From positions 62,001-126,000 of the forward strand of contig JBDNJM010000034.1 of assembly GCA_041687755.1 (NCBI GenBank): 64,000 nt of DNA, given 5' to 3'. The notes below the pieces were generated by a model. The model was not told the DNA's origin, did no database searches, and saw only the letters and a list, made by a program, of their open reading frames with translations. The translations under genes and the position numbers were made by a program. Source of the stretch: JBDNJM01 sp041687755. Its GTDB lineage: Bacteria > Planctomycetota > UBA1135 > GCA-002686595. Positions 35,278 to 45,542 of the stretch are shown here, in pieces. Positions within the stretch are counted from its first letter, which is position 1. Every line of letters begins with the position of its first letter.

Positions 35278-37304
35278 TGCTCGGCCTCGGTAGAAGGGCG
35301 AGCTCCCACTTCGCGAAAGACGAGGCCAAGCTGGCGGCACTGCTGAGCGACGCCAAGCGCTTCAAGGGCGAGAGCCTCTGGCAGGACGCCTGGCGGCGGC
35401 TCAAGCGCAACCGCGGCGCGTTTCTTAGCCTGCTGTTCCTGATCTTCTTCATGGGGCTCAGCCTGATCGCGCCGGTGCTGCCGGTGCCCTCCCCCATGGC
35501 CCTGGACCTGGTAGCCGAGCCCCAGCCCCCGAACTGGCCCTGGGAGGCCAACCCGCGGCTGGCCGAGAACCTCGATCCGGCACGCAAGGCCAAGCGCTTC
35601 GGGCTCTACTCGACCGAGGCCAAGGGCGCCTTCGCCGACAACGGCTGGCAGCACCGCAGCTTCATCGACCTGGTCCGCCCCATGGCCCCAGGCGAGACCG
35701 AAGACACCTTGCAGCCTGCCGCAGAGGTTAGCGCGTTCGTCCAGGAGATCTCTGGCCGCAAGCCGATCGTCTATGTCAAGCCAGGTGAAGAGCCCGGCAC
35801 GGTTCTCGAGCGCCATGCGGTCGTCTACCAAAGCAGCGATCGCAGCCGAATCCGCTACGTCAAAGGCGAGCAGCAGATCCCGGTTCGGCTAACCCAAATG
35901 CTGACTTCGGCGGGGACCACGGCCATCTACGCCGAATGGCTCCTGCCCGGCGAGCCGCCTCTCACGGAGGCCGTCGAGGAACTCGGGTACACGAACGAAG
36001 GCGTTGTCGGCGTGACTCTGCCAGAGGATCCGACCGAGCTGACGGGCACCGTCGAAAACGATCGGCTGCACCTCGCGTCTCGCCTGGACGGCAAGCTGGA
36101 GCGGCGTTTCTCGATCGCCCTCAAGGGTGCCGACACGTTCACCCTCGAAGGCGCGCGCGTTGCCTGGGGCGACGAGTGGCCGACCGACGACGAAGCCTGG
36201 CGCAACCTGCTCGAGCCTCCCGCGGAGCCCGAGTCGGCTATGGACGTGGAGTCCGGCACTGAACCCGGTGATGAGCCAGAGGACCCAACCGCGGCCGAGC
36301 CTGAAGAACCGACGCTCGAAGAGTTCCTCGCGCTCGCGAGGCTTTGGACCGGCGAGGGTGGCTCGCTCCAGCTCGTCAAGAATGGCAAGCGCAGCGTCGC
36401 CTTCTCGGAGCGCACCGCGACCGCCCAGGAGTTCCTCCCCGAACCCGGGCTCGGCCTCCGCGCCAAGGCTGAAGAAGCCCTGGAGGCCGGCGGTCTAGTG
36501 GCGACGCTAGCCTCTGTCGATCACATCGAAGGCACCTGGGACCTCAACTGGTTCGACCGCCAACTCGTCAAGGGTCGCGCCGCGCTGTTCGGCTCCTGGC
36601 AAACCGGCCCGCTGCTGGGCACCGACGGCAAGGGCCGCGACCTGCTCAGCCGCATCGTCTGGGGCAGCCGCATCTCGATCCAGGCCAGCCTGATCGCGAC
36701 GCTGTTCAGCCTCATCATCGGCGTCACGTACGGCGCCTTCTCCGGCCTGATGGGCGGGCGCATCGACAACCTGATGATGCGCATCGTGGACGTGCTCTAC
36801 GCCGTGCCGTTCATCTTCGTGGTGATCTTCCTGCTCACGATGCTCTCCGAGATGGGCGTCGATCGCATGAAGGTCTTCTACGTGGTCATCGGCGCCATCT
36901 ACTGGCTCACGATGGCGCGGGTTGTGCGCGGGCAGGTGTTGTCGTTGAAGAACCAGGAATTCGTCGAGTCGGCGAAGGTCCTGGGCGCTTCCACGAGCCG
37001 CATCCTGTTCGTGCACCTGGTGCCCAACGTGCTCTCGATCGTGATCGTCTACATGACGCTCACGATCCCGCAGATCATGCTGTTCGAGGCCTTCCTGAGC
37101 TTCCTGGGCCTGGGCGTCGAGGCGCCCCAGGTCAGCTGGGGTCTGCTCGCGACCGACGGCACCGAGGCCATCAGCGCGATCAAGGTGTTCTGGTGGGTGG
37201 TGCTGTTCCCCGCCCTCGCCATGGGCGCAACGCTGCTCTCCCTCAGCATCCTCGGCGATGGCCTGCGCGACGCTCTCGACCCGAAACTCCGCGGCAAGGA
37301 CTGA
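35277..37304 (+). CDS. oppC: Oligopeptide ABC permease OppC with very large periplasmic insertion (system 2)
   Basis: A 675-residue permease starting at GTG 35277. One membrane helix lies at about 48-68 (FLSLLFLIFFMGLSLIAPVLP), then some 370 residues without any membrane helix (70-440), then the ordinary permease core from LLGTDGKGRDLLSRIVW to the end. The core includes the EAA loop (QVLSLKNQEFVESAKVLGAS). The insertion contains beta-rich stretches and a highly acidic Pro/Glu segment (about residues 315-350), and would be periplasmic. It differs from the system 1 insertion, which has two extra membrane helices. No known domain recognised. Confidence 0.92.
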   Translation: MLGLGRRASSHFAKDEAKLAALLSDAKRFKGESLWQDAWRRLKRNRGAFLSLLFLIFFMGLSLIAPVLPVPSPMALDLVAEPQPPNWPWEANPRLAENLDPARKAKRFGLYSTEAKGAFADNGWQHRSFIDLVRPMAPGETEDTLQPAAEVSAFVQEISGRKPIVYVKPGEEPGTVLERHAVVYQSSDRSRIRYVKGEQQIPVRLTQMLTSAGTTAIYAEWLLPGEPPLTEAVEELGYTNEGVVGVTLPEDPTELTGTVENDRLHLASRLDGKLERRFSIALKGADTFTLEGARVAWGDEWPTDDEAWRNLLEPPAEPESAMDVESGTEPGDEPEDPTAAEPEEPTLEEFLALARLWTGEGGSLQLVKNGKRSVAFSERTATAQEFLPEPGLGLRAKAEEALEAGGLVATLASVDHIEGTWDLNWFDRQLVKGRAALFGSWQTGPLLGTDGKGRDLLSRIVWGSRISIQASLIATLFSLIIGVTYGAFSGLMGGRIDNLMMRIVDVLYAVPFIFVVIFLLTMLSEMGVDRMKVFYVVIGAIYWLTMARVVRGQVLSLKNQEFVESAKVLGASTSRILFVHLVPNVLSIVIVYMTLTIPQIMLFEAFLSFLGLGVEAPQVSWGLLATDGTEAISAIKVFWWVVLFPALAMGATLLSLSILGDGLRDALDPKLRGKD

Positions 37305-37308
37305 TTCG

Positions 37309-38450
<1,142 letters not shown>

Positions 38451-38454
<4 letters not shown>

Positions 38455-39470
38455 GCGCCCCCCTGCTCGAGGTCACCGACCTCCACAAGCACTTCCCCGT
38501 CGGCGAGCGCACGCTCATGGGCACCCCCAAGTCCTGGCTGCACGCCGTGGATGGCGTTTCGTTCCGGCTGGAGCCCGGCCAATCCCTCGGCCTCGTCGGC
38601 GAGAGCGGCTGCGGCAAGTCCACGACCGCGCGCGCCATTGTCGGCCTACACAAGCCCACCAGCGGCTCGGTGCGCGTCAACGGCACGGACATTGCGGGCC
38701 TGAACCGACGGCAGATGAAGCCTTTTCGGCGCCAGATGCAGATGATCTTCCAGGACCCCTATGCGTCCCTGGACCCGCGCCAAACGGTCGGCTCGATCCT
38801 GATGGAGCCGCTGAAGATCCACCACACGGTTCGTGCGGGCAAGCGCCGCCTGCGGGCGCTCGCGCTGCTGGATGCGGTGGGCCTCAACCCGCGGCACATC
38901 AACCGCTACCCCCACGAGTTCTCCGGCGGCCAGCGTCAGCGCATCGGCATCGCCCGCGCCCTGGCCCTCGAGCCCGAGCTGATCATTTGCGACGAGCCCG
39001 TCAGCGCGCTCGACGTCTCGATCCAGGCCCAGGTCCTCAACCTGCTGAAGGACCTGCAGGAACAAATGGGCCTCGCCTACCTGTTCATCGCGCACGACCT
39101 CGCCGTCGTGCGCCACCTGTGCCAGCGGGTCGCGGTCATGTATCTGGGTCGCGTGGTCGAGATCGCCGACCGGGACGAGCTCTACACCGACCCCAAGCAC
39201 CCCTACACGCGGGCGCTGCTGTCGGCGATCCCGCTGCCGGACCCGCTCAAGGAGCGCACCCGCCAGCGCATCGTGCTCGAGGGCGACGTGCCCTCGCCCC
39301 TGAACCCGCCCTCCGGCTGCAGCTTCCACCCGCGCTGCGTCGAGCGCCACGACCTTCCGGAAGACCTCTGCAACACAGAGCGCCCCGGTCTCGCCGTTCT
39401 GCCGGGCTCCGGCCGTCGCGAGTGCGCCTGCCACCTGAACACGCTGCTTCCGACGGCTGCTGCGACCTGA
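38451..39470 (+). CDS. oppF: Oligopeptide ABC transporter ATP-binding protein (system 2, OppF-like)
   Basis: A 339-residue ATPase with Walker A GESGCGKSTTARA, Q-loop MIFQDPYASLDPRQ, signature FSGGQRQRIGIARAL, Walker B ELIICDEPVSALDVS, H-loop LFIAHDLAVVRHL and the C-terminal cysteine motif (GCSFHPRCVERHDLPEDLC). The ATG at 38451 overlaps the oppD stop (ATGA). It closes the second A-B-C-D-F operon. Confidence 0.95.
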
Positions 39471-39960
39471 GGGTCGGCGTTCTTTACCAGGCGGATCTCT
39501 GCGGACTGCAGGTGGCCGCGCAGGCCCTGCGGATCGAGTTGGCCCTGGGAATTCCCACGGCCTTTCCGGCCGACAGGGTCCGCCTGAAGTTGGGCGAGTT
39601 GCACACGCCCGGACACCTCGTGAGAGCGGCCCGCCCGTCGGTGCCAACTAGCATGTGAGCGGCACGGCAGGCGGACGCTGAAGGGCCTGCTGGAGGGTGG
39701 CGTGGCTTGTTGGAACCGCCCAGCCGGCAGGCACTTGCGCAAACCGGGGTGAACCGTCGGCGAGATCCTGCGGGCCCCCGCGTGCGATCCGACGAAGGCC
39801 GTCTCTTTAAGGGAGTGGACGGGCGAACTGCCACTGGGCTCTCGAGCCGCCGTCCCTCCCCGCCCGCGGTGCGGCCGCGCCTGCGCGACACCGGCGATCT
39901 GGGAGTTGTCCCGCTCTGCGAGCCACCCTGGCCCGCTCGACCTCCCCCTGCGATCCTCCC
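39471..39960. other. 490-bp interval after the second opp operon
   Basis: No supported gene, repeat array or strong terminator seen. Overlapping frames on both strands lack start context and protein-like composition. A promoter for the secreted protein at 39961 is expected here. Confidence 0.4.
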
Positions 39961-42195
39961 ATGCGACCCCTTCCTCTTCGACCCGCTCGCCACCTGGCGA
40001 TCCTTCCGTCCCTTCTGCTCGGCCTAGCCTCGACCGCCGCAGCACAGGACCTGCCCACGGCGGACGCCCCTCCGCTCGACTCCAGTCTCCTGGTCGGCCT
40101 CAACGAAGTCGACGGCAGCGCCTGGGCCATGGGCCCCGGATTCGCCGCCGAGTTCACCGAGAACGGGCTGCGCTTCCACCCCGTCGTCGGCCCTGACGCC
40201 CCTACCGCCACCCTCGGGTTCGAGTTGCTCGGAGGCTGGCGCGGAAACCGGCAGGTGCTCGAGGCGCAGGCCATTGAACCCCAGCTCGACGGGCTGCAGG
40301 CGACCTACCAGCGCTCGCGCGGCTTCCAGGAGCGCTACGCCGTCGACGCGGAGGGCGTGCACCAGAGCTTCCTGCTCGACGCTCGCCCGGCCGGCGAGGG
40401 CGACCTGATCCTGCGCGGGCGCCTCCTGCGCGAGCGTTTGCCGCAGCTGGCCGTCAATGCCGAAGGAGAGCTGCGCTTCGAGAGCGCCGCCGGAGATCCG
40501 AACCCGGCTCGAGTCAGCTTCGGTCGATTGACGGCCTTCGACGCGGACGGGCAACAGACCGCGGGCCAAGTCACCCACCGGGACGGACTGCTCGAGCTGC
40601 GCGTGCCGGCGGCGTTCGTCGACGCTGCGAGCTACCCGCTGCTGCTTGATCCGTTGATCGGCAGCGACGGGCAGCTCTCGGCCACGGCCAGCCCCGGAAC
40701 ACCGGACGTCGCCTACTCCCGGGACGACAACATCCACCTCGCGGTCTGGAACCGTCCCGTGAGCAGCACCATCAACCAGCTGATCGGCCTGCGGCTGCAG
40801 GACGGTGTCCCCTTCCCCATACCGGTCATTTACGCCGATGAAGGGGCGCTATCCACCCGTCCCAGCGTCGCCTGCATCGCCTACCGCGAGCGGTTCTTGA
40901 TCGCCTACCAGCAGAGCTCAGGCGGAGTCTCTTGCTTCTCCATCGCCGCAGACTCGGGCGACCGCTCCGGCATCGTCGCACTCGGCACCGGCAAACGACC
41001 CGACGTCGGCGGAGCCCGAGGTGAGACCAACGCAAACGTACAGGGCTTCATCGTGTGGGAAGACACCGCCACCGGTCGTATCGCCGGAGCGCGTCTGGAA
41101 AGCCCCGCCGCGACCGGCGCCGCGGTTCCGAACCCGGTGCCTTCCGCCCCGTTCTTCGTGTCGAGCGGCACCGACGCGAGCTGGCCCGCCATCACGAAGT
41201 CGGGCGGCGATTTCAGCCGCTACGTTGTCGCCTGGGAGCAGCTCGGCGAGATCCTAGTTGTGGCTCTCGACGGCCCCTCGGCCGCCGTCTGGCCCACCAC
41301 AGAAACCCAGCTCACGCTCAGCAGCCTGCTCGAGAAGACGCGCCCTGACGTGGACGGAGACTCGACGGACTTCCTGGTCGGCTACTCAGCAGCAGAGGGC
41401 ATTCTGCCCGACGCACCGCGCAACGCCTGGATCACTCCGGTCCGCTTTCTGTCGAGCACCCAGCCCCTGCAGAAAGCGACCAGCACGATCCTCGCCGGCG
41501 AGGTCGACACGGACGAGTTCGACGTGGCCGTCGCCTGGGCCGGAAGCACCAGCTTCGTCGGCCACCGCCGCACGCCGGTGGGCGGCCTGGCGGAAGCTCA
41601 CCTGACCGAGCATGACCTCCTGAGCGGCGTCGAGGTCGAGGACCTGGGACAGCTCGGGCTTGGGCTGATGGTCGACCAGGGCGGTGTGGCCCTGGTGACC
41701 GCGATCAATTCCTCGGCCAACGCCACCGAGGACACGGGCTACGCCGTGTGGGATGCGCTCGCCATCCGCGGCCAGGCCTTCGAGGCGATGGTCGGCCTGC
41801 CGACCACGGACCTCGGCGGCGGCTGCGACGGCGGCGGCTCGCTGACCTACGACGGGCCGGTCGCACTCGGCAATTCGGACCTCGAGGCAGAGATGAGCGG
41901 CGCGGATCCCGCGGCGAGCTTGGCCTACTTCGGCTACGTCCAGGCGGGCAACGGGTTCCAGATCTGTGGCCCTTGCGAGACGATCTTCGGTCTCCCCCAG
42001 CTGCGGCTGCTCCTGACGCCCGCGCTGCTGAACAACGGCAGCGGCGGGCTCACGATTCCGATTCCCGCCGATGCGGCCCTGCTCGGCGCGAAGCTCGACA
42101 CTCAGTGGCTGACGATCGGGACGAGCGCCAGTCCGTGCCCGCTGATCGGCAGCGTCGCGACCAGCAACCGGGTCGGCGTCGAGTTGGCCTACTAA
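39961..42195 (+). CDS. Large secreted protein of unknown function
   Basis: 744 residues with a clear signal peptide (ARHLAILPSLLLGLASTAAAQ). The mature part is beta-rich, Ser/Thr/Gly-rich and contains repeated segments with VAWEQ-, VAWAG- and VLGxS-like strands, suggesting a beta-propeller or several beta-sandwich modules. The C-terminus has a Cys-containing module (NGFQICGPCETIFGLPQLRL ... CPLIGSVATSN) of the kind that ends many exported proteins of this bacterium type. No catalytic motif is recognised. It stands alone; a second, orphan C-terminal module lies just downstream (42305-42592). Confidence 0.75.
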   Translation: MRPLPLRPARHLAILPSLLLGLASTAAAQDLPTADAPPLDSSLLVGLNEVDGSAWAMGPGFAAEFTENGLRFHPVVGPDAPTATLGFELLGGWRGNRQVLEAQAIEPQLDGLQATYQRSRGFQERYAVDAEGVHQSFLLDARPAGEGDLILRGRLLRERLPQLAVNAEGELRFESAAGDPNPARVSFGRLTAFDADGQQTAGQVTHRDGLLELRVPAAFVDAASYPLLLDPLIGSDGQLSATASPGTPDVAYSRDDNIHLAVWNRPVSSTINQLIGLRLQDGVPFPIPVIYADEGALSTRPSVACIAYRERFLIAYQQSSGGVSCFSIAADSGDRSGIVALGTGKRPDVGGARGETNANVQGFIVWEDTATGRIAGARLESPAATGAAVPNPVPSAPFFVSSGTDASWPAITKSGGDFSRYVVAWEQLGEILVVALDGPSAAVWPTTETQLTLSSLLEKTRPDVDGDSTDFLVGYSAAEGILPDAPRNAWITPVRFLSSTQPLQKATSTILAGEVDTDEFDVAVAWAGSTSFVGHRRTPVGGLAEAHLTEHDLLSGVEVEDLGQLGLGLMVDQGGVALVTAINSSANATEDTGYAVWDALAIRGQAFEAMVGLPTTDLGGGCDGGGSLTYDGPVALGNSDLEAEMSGADPAASLAYFGYVQAGNGFQICGPCETIFGLPQLRLLLTPALLNNGSGGLTIPIPADAALLGAKLDTQWLTIGTSASPCPLIGSVATSNRVGVELAY

Positions 42196-42304
42196 CCGGG
42201 CCAGCGGAGCTTCGAGGCAGCGCGAGAAATCGCGCTGCCTGAACGAAGCCTCCCCCGATGGCCGTCGCGCCCATCGCCTGCAGAGTCTCGAGCACGCAGC
42301 GGAC

Positions 42305-42592
42305 TCACGGTACAGCTGCGCGGACTTGGCCAAAGTCCTGACCGTGCTGGCGATCGGGCCCGAGACCGCCAACCCCGCACAGTTGCCCGGCCTGACGGGC
42401 GAGGTCTTGCTCGGACTGGGCACCCCCACCAAGCTCTTCACGAGCCCCAGATCGCACGTCCTCGAGGTCCCGACTTCCCCCAGCCTGTACGGCAAGGTCC
42501 AGGCCTGCCAGGCTCTGATCGTGCAGGCGGGAGCCGGAGGCCTGGAGACCGTCCCTGGCGACGGGGCCCTGCTCACCCTGGGCGGGCAGTAG
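42305..42592 (+). pseudogene. Orphan C-terminal module of a secreted protein
   Basis: The frame ending at 42592 encodes about 95 residues: GPETANPAQLPGLTGEVLLG, then SPSLYGKVQACQALIVQAG and GALLTLGG. The last part looks like the C-terminal beta module (x-L-x-G-x-x-x-x-x-Q-A-L) common in exported proteins of Planctomycetota-like genomes. There is no ATG or GTG in a position that would give a signal peptide; only a TTG at 42326. I read it as a gene fragment left by deletion or duplication. Confidence 0.4.
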
Positions 42593-42663
42593 ACCGAGCC
42601 CGGCCTTGAAGGCCAGCATCGAAGAGACGGGACGCAAAGCTCCGGCGCCGGTATCGTGCGCCC

Positions 42664-43035
42664 ATGAGCTTTGCCGACCTCCCGCGCCCCGCGCAGTACG
42701 CCGTCGTGTTCCTCGGAGCCGGGACCATCGCTATCGCGATCAAGGCCGCCAGCGAACTCGACCAAAATCGCCTCGCCGGCATCATCTCGATGGTGCCGAT
42801 GAAGATCGTGATCGCGTGGGCGATCGTCGGCGCGGCCAGCGGCAGCCGCGGCATCGCGCAGTCTACGAACGGCATGTTTCTGGGCCTAATCGCGCTTGTC
42901 GCAGCGATGCTGTTCGTGCGCGTGATGGCCGAACGTTTCAGCGCACCTGCGCTGATCGTGATGTCCCTGGGAGTCTGGCTCACGACGGCCACCGCGATCG
43001 AATGGACCGCCCGCCGCATGGAAGCCGCCGTATGA
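42664..43035 (+). CDS. Small membrane protein, four helices
   Basis: 123 residues, almost entirely hydrophobic helices: AQYAVVFLGAGTIAIAIKAA, LAGIISMVPMKIVIAWAIVG, MFLGLIALVAAMLFVRVMA and ALIVMSLGVWLTTATAIEW. The second helix, with its LAGIISMxPxK pattern, is reminiscent of GlpM/DUF3147-type small membrane proteins, but only weakly. Its stop overlaps the ATG of the next membrane protein, so the two are an operon. Function unknown. Confidence 0.75.
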   Translation: MSFADLPRPAQYAVVFLGAGTIAIAIKAASELDQNRLAGIISMVPMKIVIAWAIVGAASGSRGIAQSTNGMFLGLIALVAAMLFVRVMAERFSAPALIVMSLGVWLTTATAIEWTARRMEAAV

Positions 43036-43436
43036 AGCAGCCGCCGCCCGCCGTCCCCGGCACCGCCCCTGCCGGCAAGCCGCCGATGCTCCTGCGCTTC
43101 GTACCCCTGCTCGCCTTCGGTGCGGCGGGCCTCGTCTTGGCCGCGAAATTGGCCTTCGATCTGCCCCAGGCTGGCCCCCTCGAATCGGAGCCCACCCCCT
43201 GGTACCTCTTCTGGTGGAAGGTCGTGGGCTTCCTGCTCATCAGTCTGCCCGCCTCGGCCGTCGTGCTCGCTCGCTCGACGCGCTTCATCGACGTCGGCGT
43301 GGACGATCGCGGGCGCCTGAAGCGCAAGGCGATCAACGCGCCCGGTGCGGCGTATGCGCTGATCGGCATGGGCCTCCAGGCGCTCGCCCTACTGATCCTG
43401 CTCCTCCTGATCGCGTTCGCCGCCGGGGTGTTCTAG
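43032..43436 (+). CDS. Small membrane protein, three helices
   Basis: 134 residues. A Pro-rich start, then hydrophobic helices (FVPLLAFGAAGLVLAAKLAF, FLLISLPASAVVLA, AYALIGMGLQALALLILLLL) separated by a short charged segment (STRFIDVGVDDRGRLKRKA). The ATG overlaps the preceding stop (ATGA). No family recognised. It converges on the S41 peptidase gene. Confidence 0.72.
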   Translation: MKQPPPAVPGTAPAGKPPMLLRFVPLLAFGAAGLVLAAKLAFDLPQAGPLESEPTPWYLFWWKVVGFLLISLPASAVVLARSTRFIDVGVDDRGRLKRKAINAPGAAYALIGMGLQALALLILLLLIAFAAGVF

Positions 43437-43475
43437 GCCGGGTGTTCTAAGCCCCGGGCGGGGCGCGCTCGAACG

Positions 43476-44879
43476 CTAGCGTTCGAAGCCAAAATCCGCG
43501 GGCTTGTACGGCACGCTCTTCGGCATGTCGTCCAACAGCTCCGCCGCGCGCAGGATCAGCGTGTCCCTGCCCTCGAACAGGTCTTCCGGGTCGTACTCGA
43601 CGACTTCGTTCGGCGGCACGCCGATGCCCTCGATGCCCCGGCCACCGTTGAACCGGCCCTTGTTGGACGAAATCGAGACGTACAGCGCGAACTGCCCGGA
43701 CGGCAGCTCGATCGTGGTCTTGCCCGAGGACATGCCCGCCGTGGGCGAGTCCCCGATCATCCACGCGCGACCGTCCTCCTTGAACATGCCGCTGGCGGTC
43801 TCGCCGGCGCTGGCCACGCTGCCGTCCACGATCACGACGACCGGACCCGCGTACGGGTTCGGGCCCGCACTCGCGTAACTCTTGGGGGTTCCGAACGTCT
43901 CGCCCTCCGGCACGAACCGGCCGTAGAGCGCGTCGTGATCGAAGCCCCCGCCCGAGCAGCCGCGGAAGTCCAGCACGATGCCGCGAGGCTCGCCCAGTGA
44001 GGCCAGCGCTTCGTCCACGCGCTCCGCCAAGTCGCTGGGGCAGCGGCGCACGTGGATCCAGCCGTGGCCGGACGGCAGCATCGCCCAATGCAGGTCCGAG
44101 GACCCCTCGATATCCTCGGGCATCGCCGCCGGCCCGTTCGGGACGGCGCTAACCTTCGCGGTGTAGGTCACCGTCGCCGTCTTCTTTTTGCGGCTGTCGG
44201 GCAGCTTGAACTGAAACTCGAGGCGCGTTCCTTCCGGGTCGGTCAGCCCTTTGGAGAGCACGAAGAACTGCGCGTGCTGCACGCTCGAGAACGACTTCGT
44301 GTCAGAGACCTGCTCGATGCGTTCCTCGAGCCAGGCGAGCGGCTTCTCGCCGTCGATTTTGAGCAGCTCCGCCCCGGGCTTCAGGCCGACATCGGCGCCA
44401 GTCTTGAAGCTCTCCTTGACGAACAGCTTCTTCCCGATTTGCACCAAGAACAGGCCCGGGCCCGTGTGGTTCTCCTGCCGCGCATGCTCGGGCCACTCCA
44501 GGGTCAGGCCCTCGTCGAGCACCTTCACGTAGGCGTGGCCATCGTGAACGCGCGCCAGCAGCCGCGTCAGCTGGTAGTGCAGGTCCCCGAGCGTTTCGAC
44601 GTCCTCGTTGGCGTTCTCGAACTCCTTGCGCACCTTGCCCCAGTCGATGCCCTTCAGCTCGAAGAAGTGGCCGCAGCGCTCCTCGAGCGCGTCGAGCGCG
44701 AAGGCGATCTCGGCCTCGGCGTCCAGCTCCTGAGCCGGGGCGCTCGTCGCGGCTCGTGCAGGTGTCCCGCCGCCGGTGCCCAGGGCCTCCGGGGAAATGG
44801 GTAGGAGGGCCAGGAGCAGGGCGACGAACGACGTGGAACCAACCGCGAAGCCGAGCATTTCGGGGCGTGTAGTCTGCAT
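43476..44879 (-). CDS. S41-family (C-terminal processing-type) peptidase
   Basis: A 467-residue exported protease-like protein. An N-terminal hydrophobic segment (FVALLLALLPISPEAL) acts as a signal. A PDZ-like region follows (VGLKPGAELLKIDGEKPLAWLEE), then the S41 catalytic domain with GIVLDFRGCSGGGFDHDALYGR, the nucleophile Ser in VDGSVASAGETASGM and the downstream TAGMSSGKTTIELPSG segment. The general base of this family is usually Lys or Glu near the Ser; here the Glu of SAGE is a candidate. The usual NxGG is replaced by RGCSGGG. Substrate unknown. It is transcribed alone. Confidence 0.88.
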   Translation of the reverse strand: MQTTRPEMLGFAVGSTSFVALLLALLPISPEALGTGGGTPARAATSAPAQELDAEAEIAFALDALEERCGHFFELKGIDWGKVRKEFENANEDVETLGDLHYQLTRLLARVHDGHAYVKVLDEGLTLEWPEHARQENHTGPGLFLVQIGKKLFVKESFKTGADVGLKPGAELLKIDGEKPLAWLEERIEQVSDTKSFSSVQHAQFFVLSKGLTDPEGTRLEFQFKLPDSRKKKTATVTYTAKVSAVPNGPAAMPEDIEGSSDLHWAMLPSGHGWIHVRRCPSDLAERVDEALASLGEPRGIVLDFRGCSGGGFDHDALYGRFVPEGETFGTPKSYASAGPNPYAGPVVVIVDGSVASAGETASGMFKEDGRAWMIGDSPTAGMSSGKTTIELPSGQFALYVSISSNKGRFNGGRGIEGIGVPPNEVVEYDPEDLFEGRDTLILRAAELLDDMPKSVPYKPADFGFER

Positions 44880-44957
44880 GCCCTCCAGCCTATAACTCGG
44901 GACCTCCAGCGGGCCAATCCGCCCCGCTCGAGAGGCTCAGCCCAGAACCCGAGTCCC

Positions 44958-45311
44958 GTGACCAGCGCCCCACCCACCCCCGATCGCTCCGCCTTCGTTG
45001 TCCGCAGCGGCCTCGTGGCTCTGCTGCTGGCGCTCCTCTCGCTCCCTGTCGGCCTCCTGATCGGGCCCGATCCCCTGGGGCTGTTCCTGAGCCCGATTCC
45101 CGCCATCGCGGCCCCGCCGATCTCCCTGCTGACCTGGATTGCCAGTGCCGGATACACGCGTGAGCTGCGCTCCAATCCCGCCCGGGCTGGGGAGCTGGCG
45201 CGCGTCCGTCGAGGCGTGCGCCTCGCGCTCCTTGCGCTCCCGCTGGCGGCTCTAGGCGGGTACGGCCTGCTCACCGGTTTGTATGCTCAAGCGCCCTGGG
45301 CTGGCGCCTGA
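44958..45311 (+). CDS. Small membrane protein
   Basis: 117 residues. Two long N-terminal hydrophobic helices (VALLLALLSLPVGLLIGPDP, LFLSPIPAIAAPPISLLTWI) and one near the C-terminus (LALLALPLAALGGYGLLTG), linked by an Arg-rich segment. It starts 79 bp from the divergent S41 gene. No family is recognised, but the hydrophobic pattern makes it a believable gene. Confidence 0.6.
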   Translation: MTSAPPTPDRSAFVVRSGLVALLLALLSLPVGLLIGPDPLGLFLSPIPAIAAPPISLLTWIASAGYTRELRSNPARAGELARVRRGVRLALLALPLAALGGYGLLTGLYAQAPWAGA

Positions 45312-45530
45312 GGACGCGCCCTGAGAGGGCCGCGTCCACGGCCCCCGCCCGCTGCGCCCCAGCTCGCTCCCCGAAGCCCTCACGCAGGGTCATGGGAGGA
45401 GTGCAGAGCACCTGACGGGTACCGCGACGCGTTCGCGGTGCACGGGCGGCGCGGCCCGTCTACCGACCGGCCCGTACCTCAACGACCGATCGGCGCCGAA
45501 CCGCCAACCCGGCCCCCCCGGACCGTACGT

Positions 45531-45541
45531 CCCCCCCCCCC
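45531..45541. repeat. C11 homopolymer one base before the gldA-like ATG
   Basis: Eleven consecutive Cs end one base before the ATG at 45543, and a second C7 run lies at 45513-45519. The position would make the leader length sensitive to slippage. See the finding on C-tracts. Confidence 0.95.
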
Positions 45542-45542
45542 G

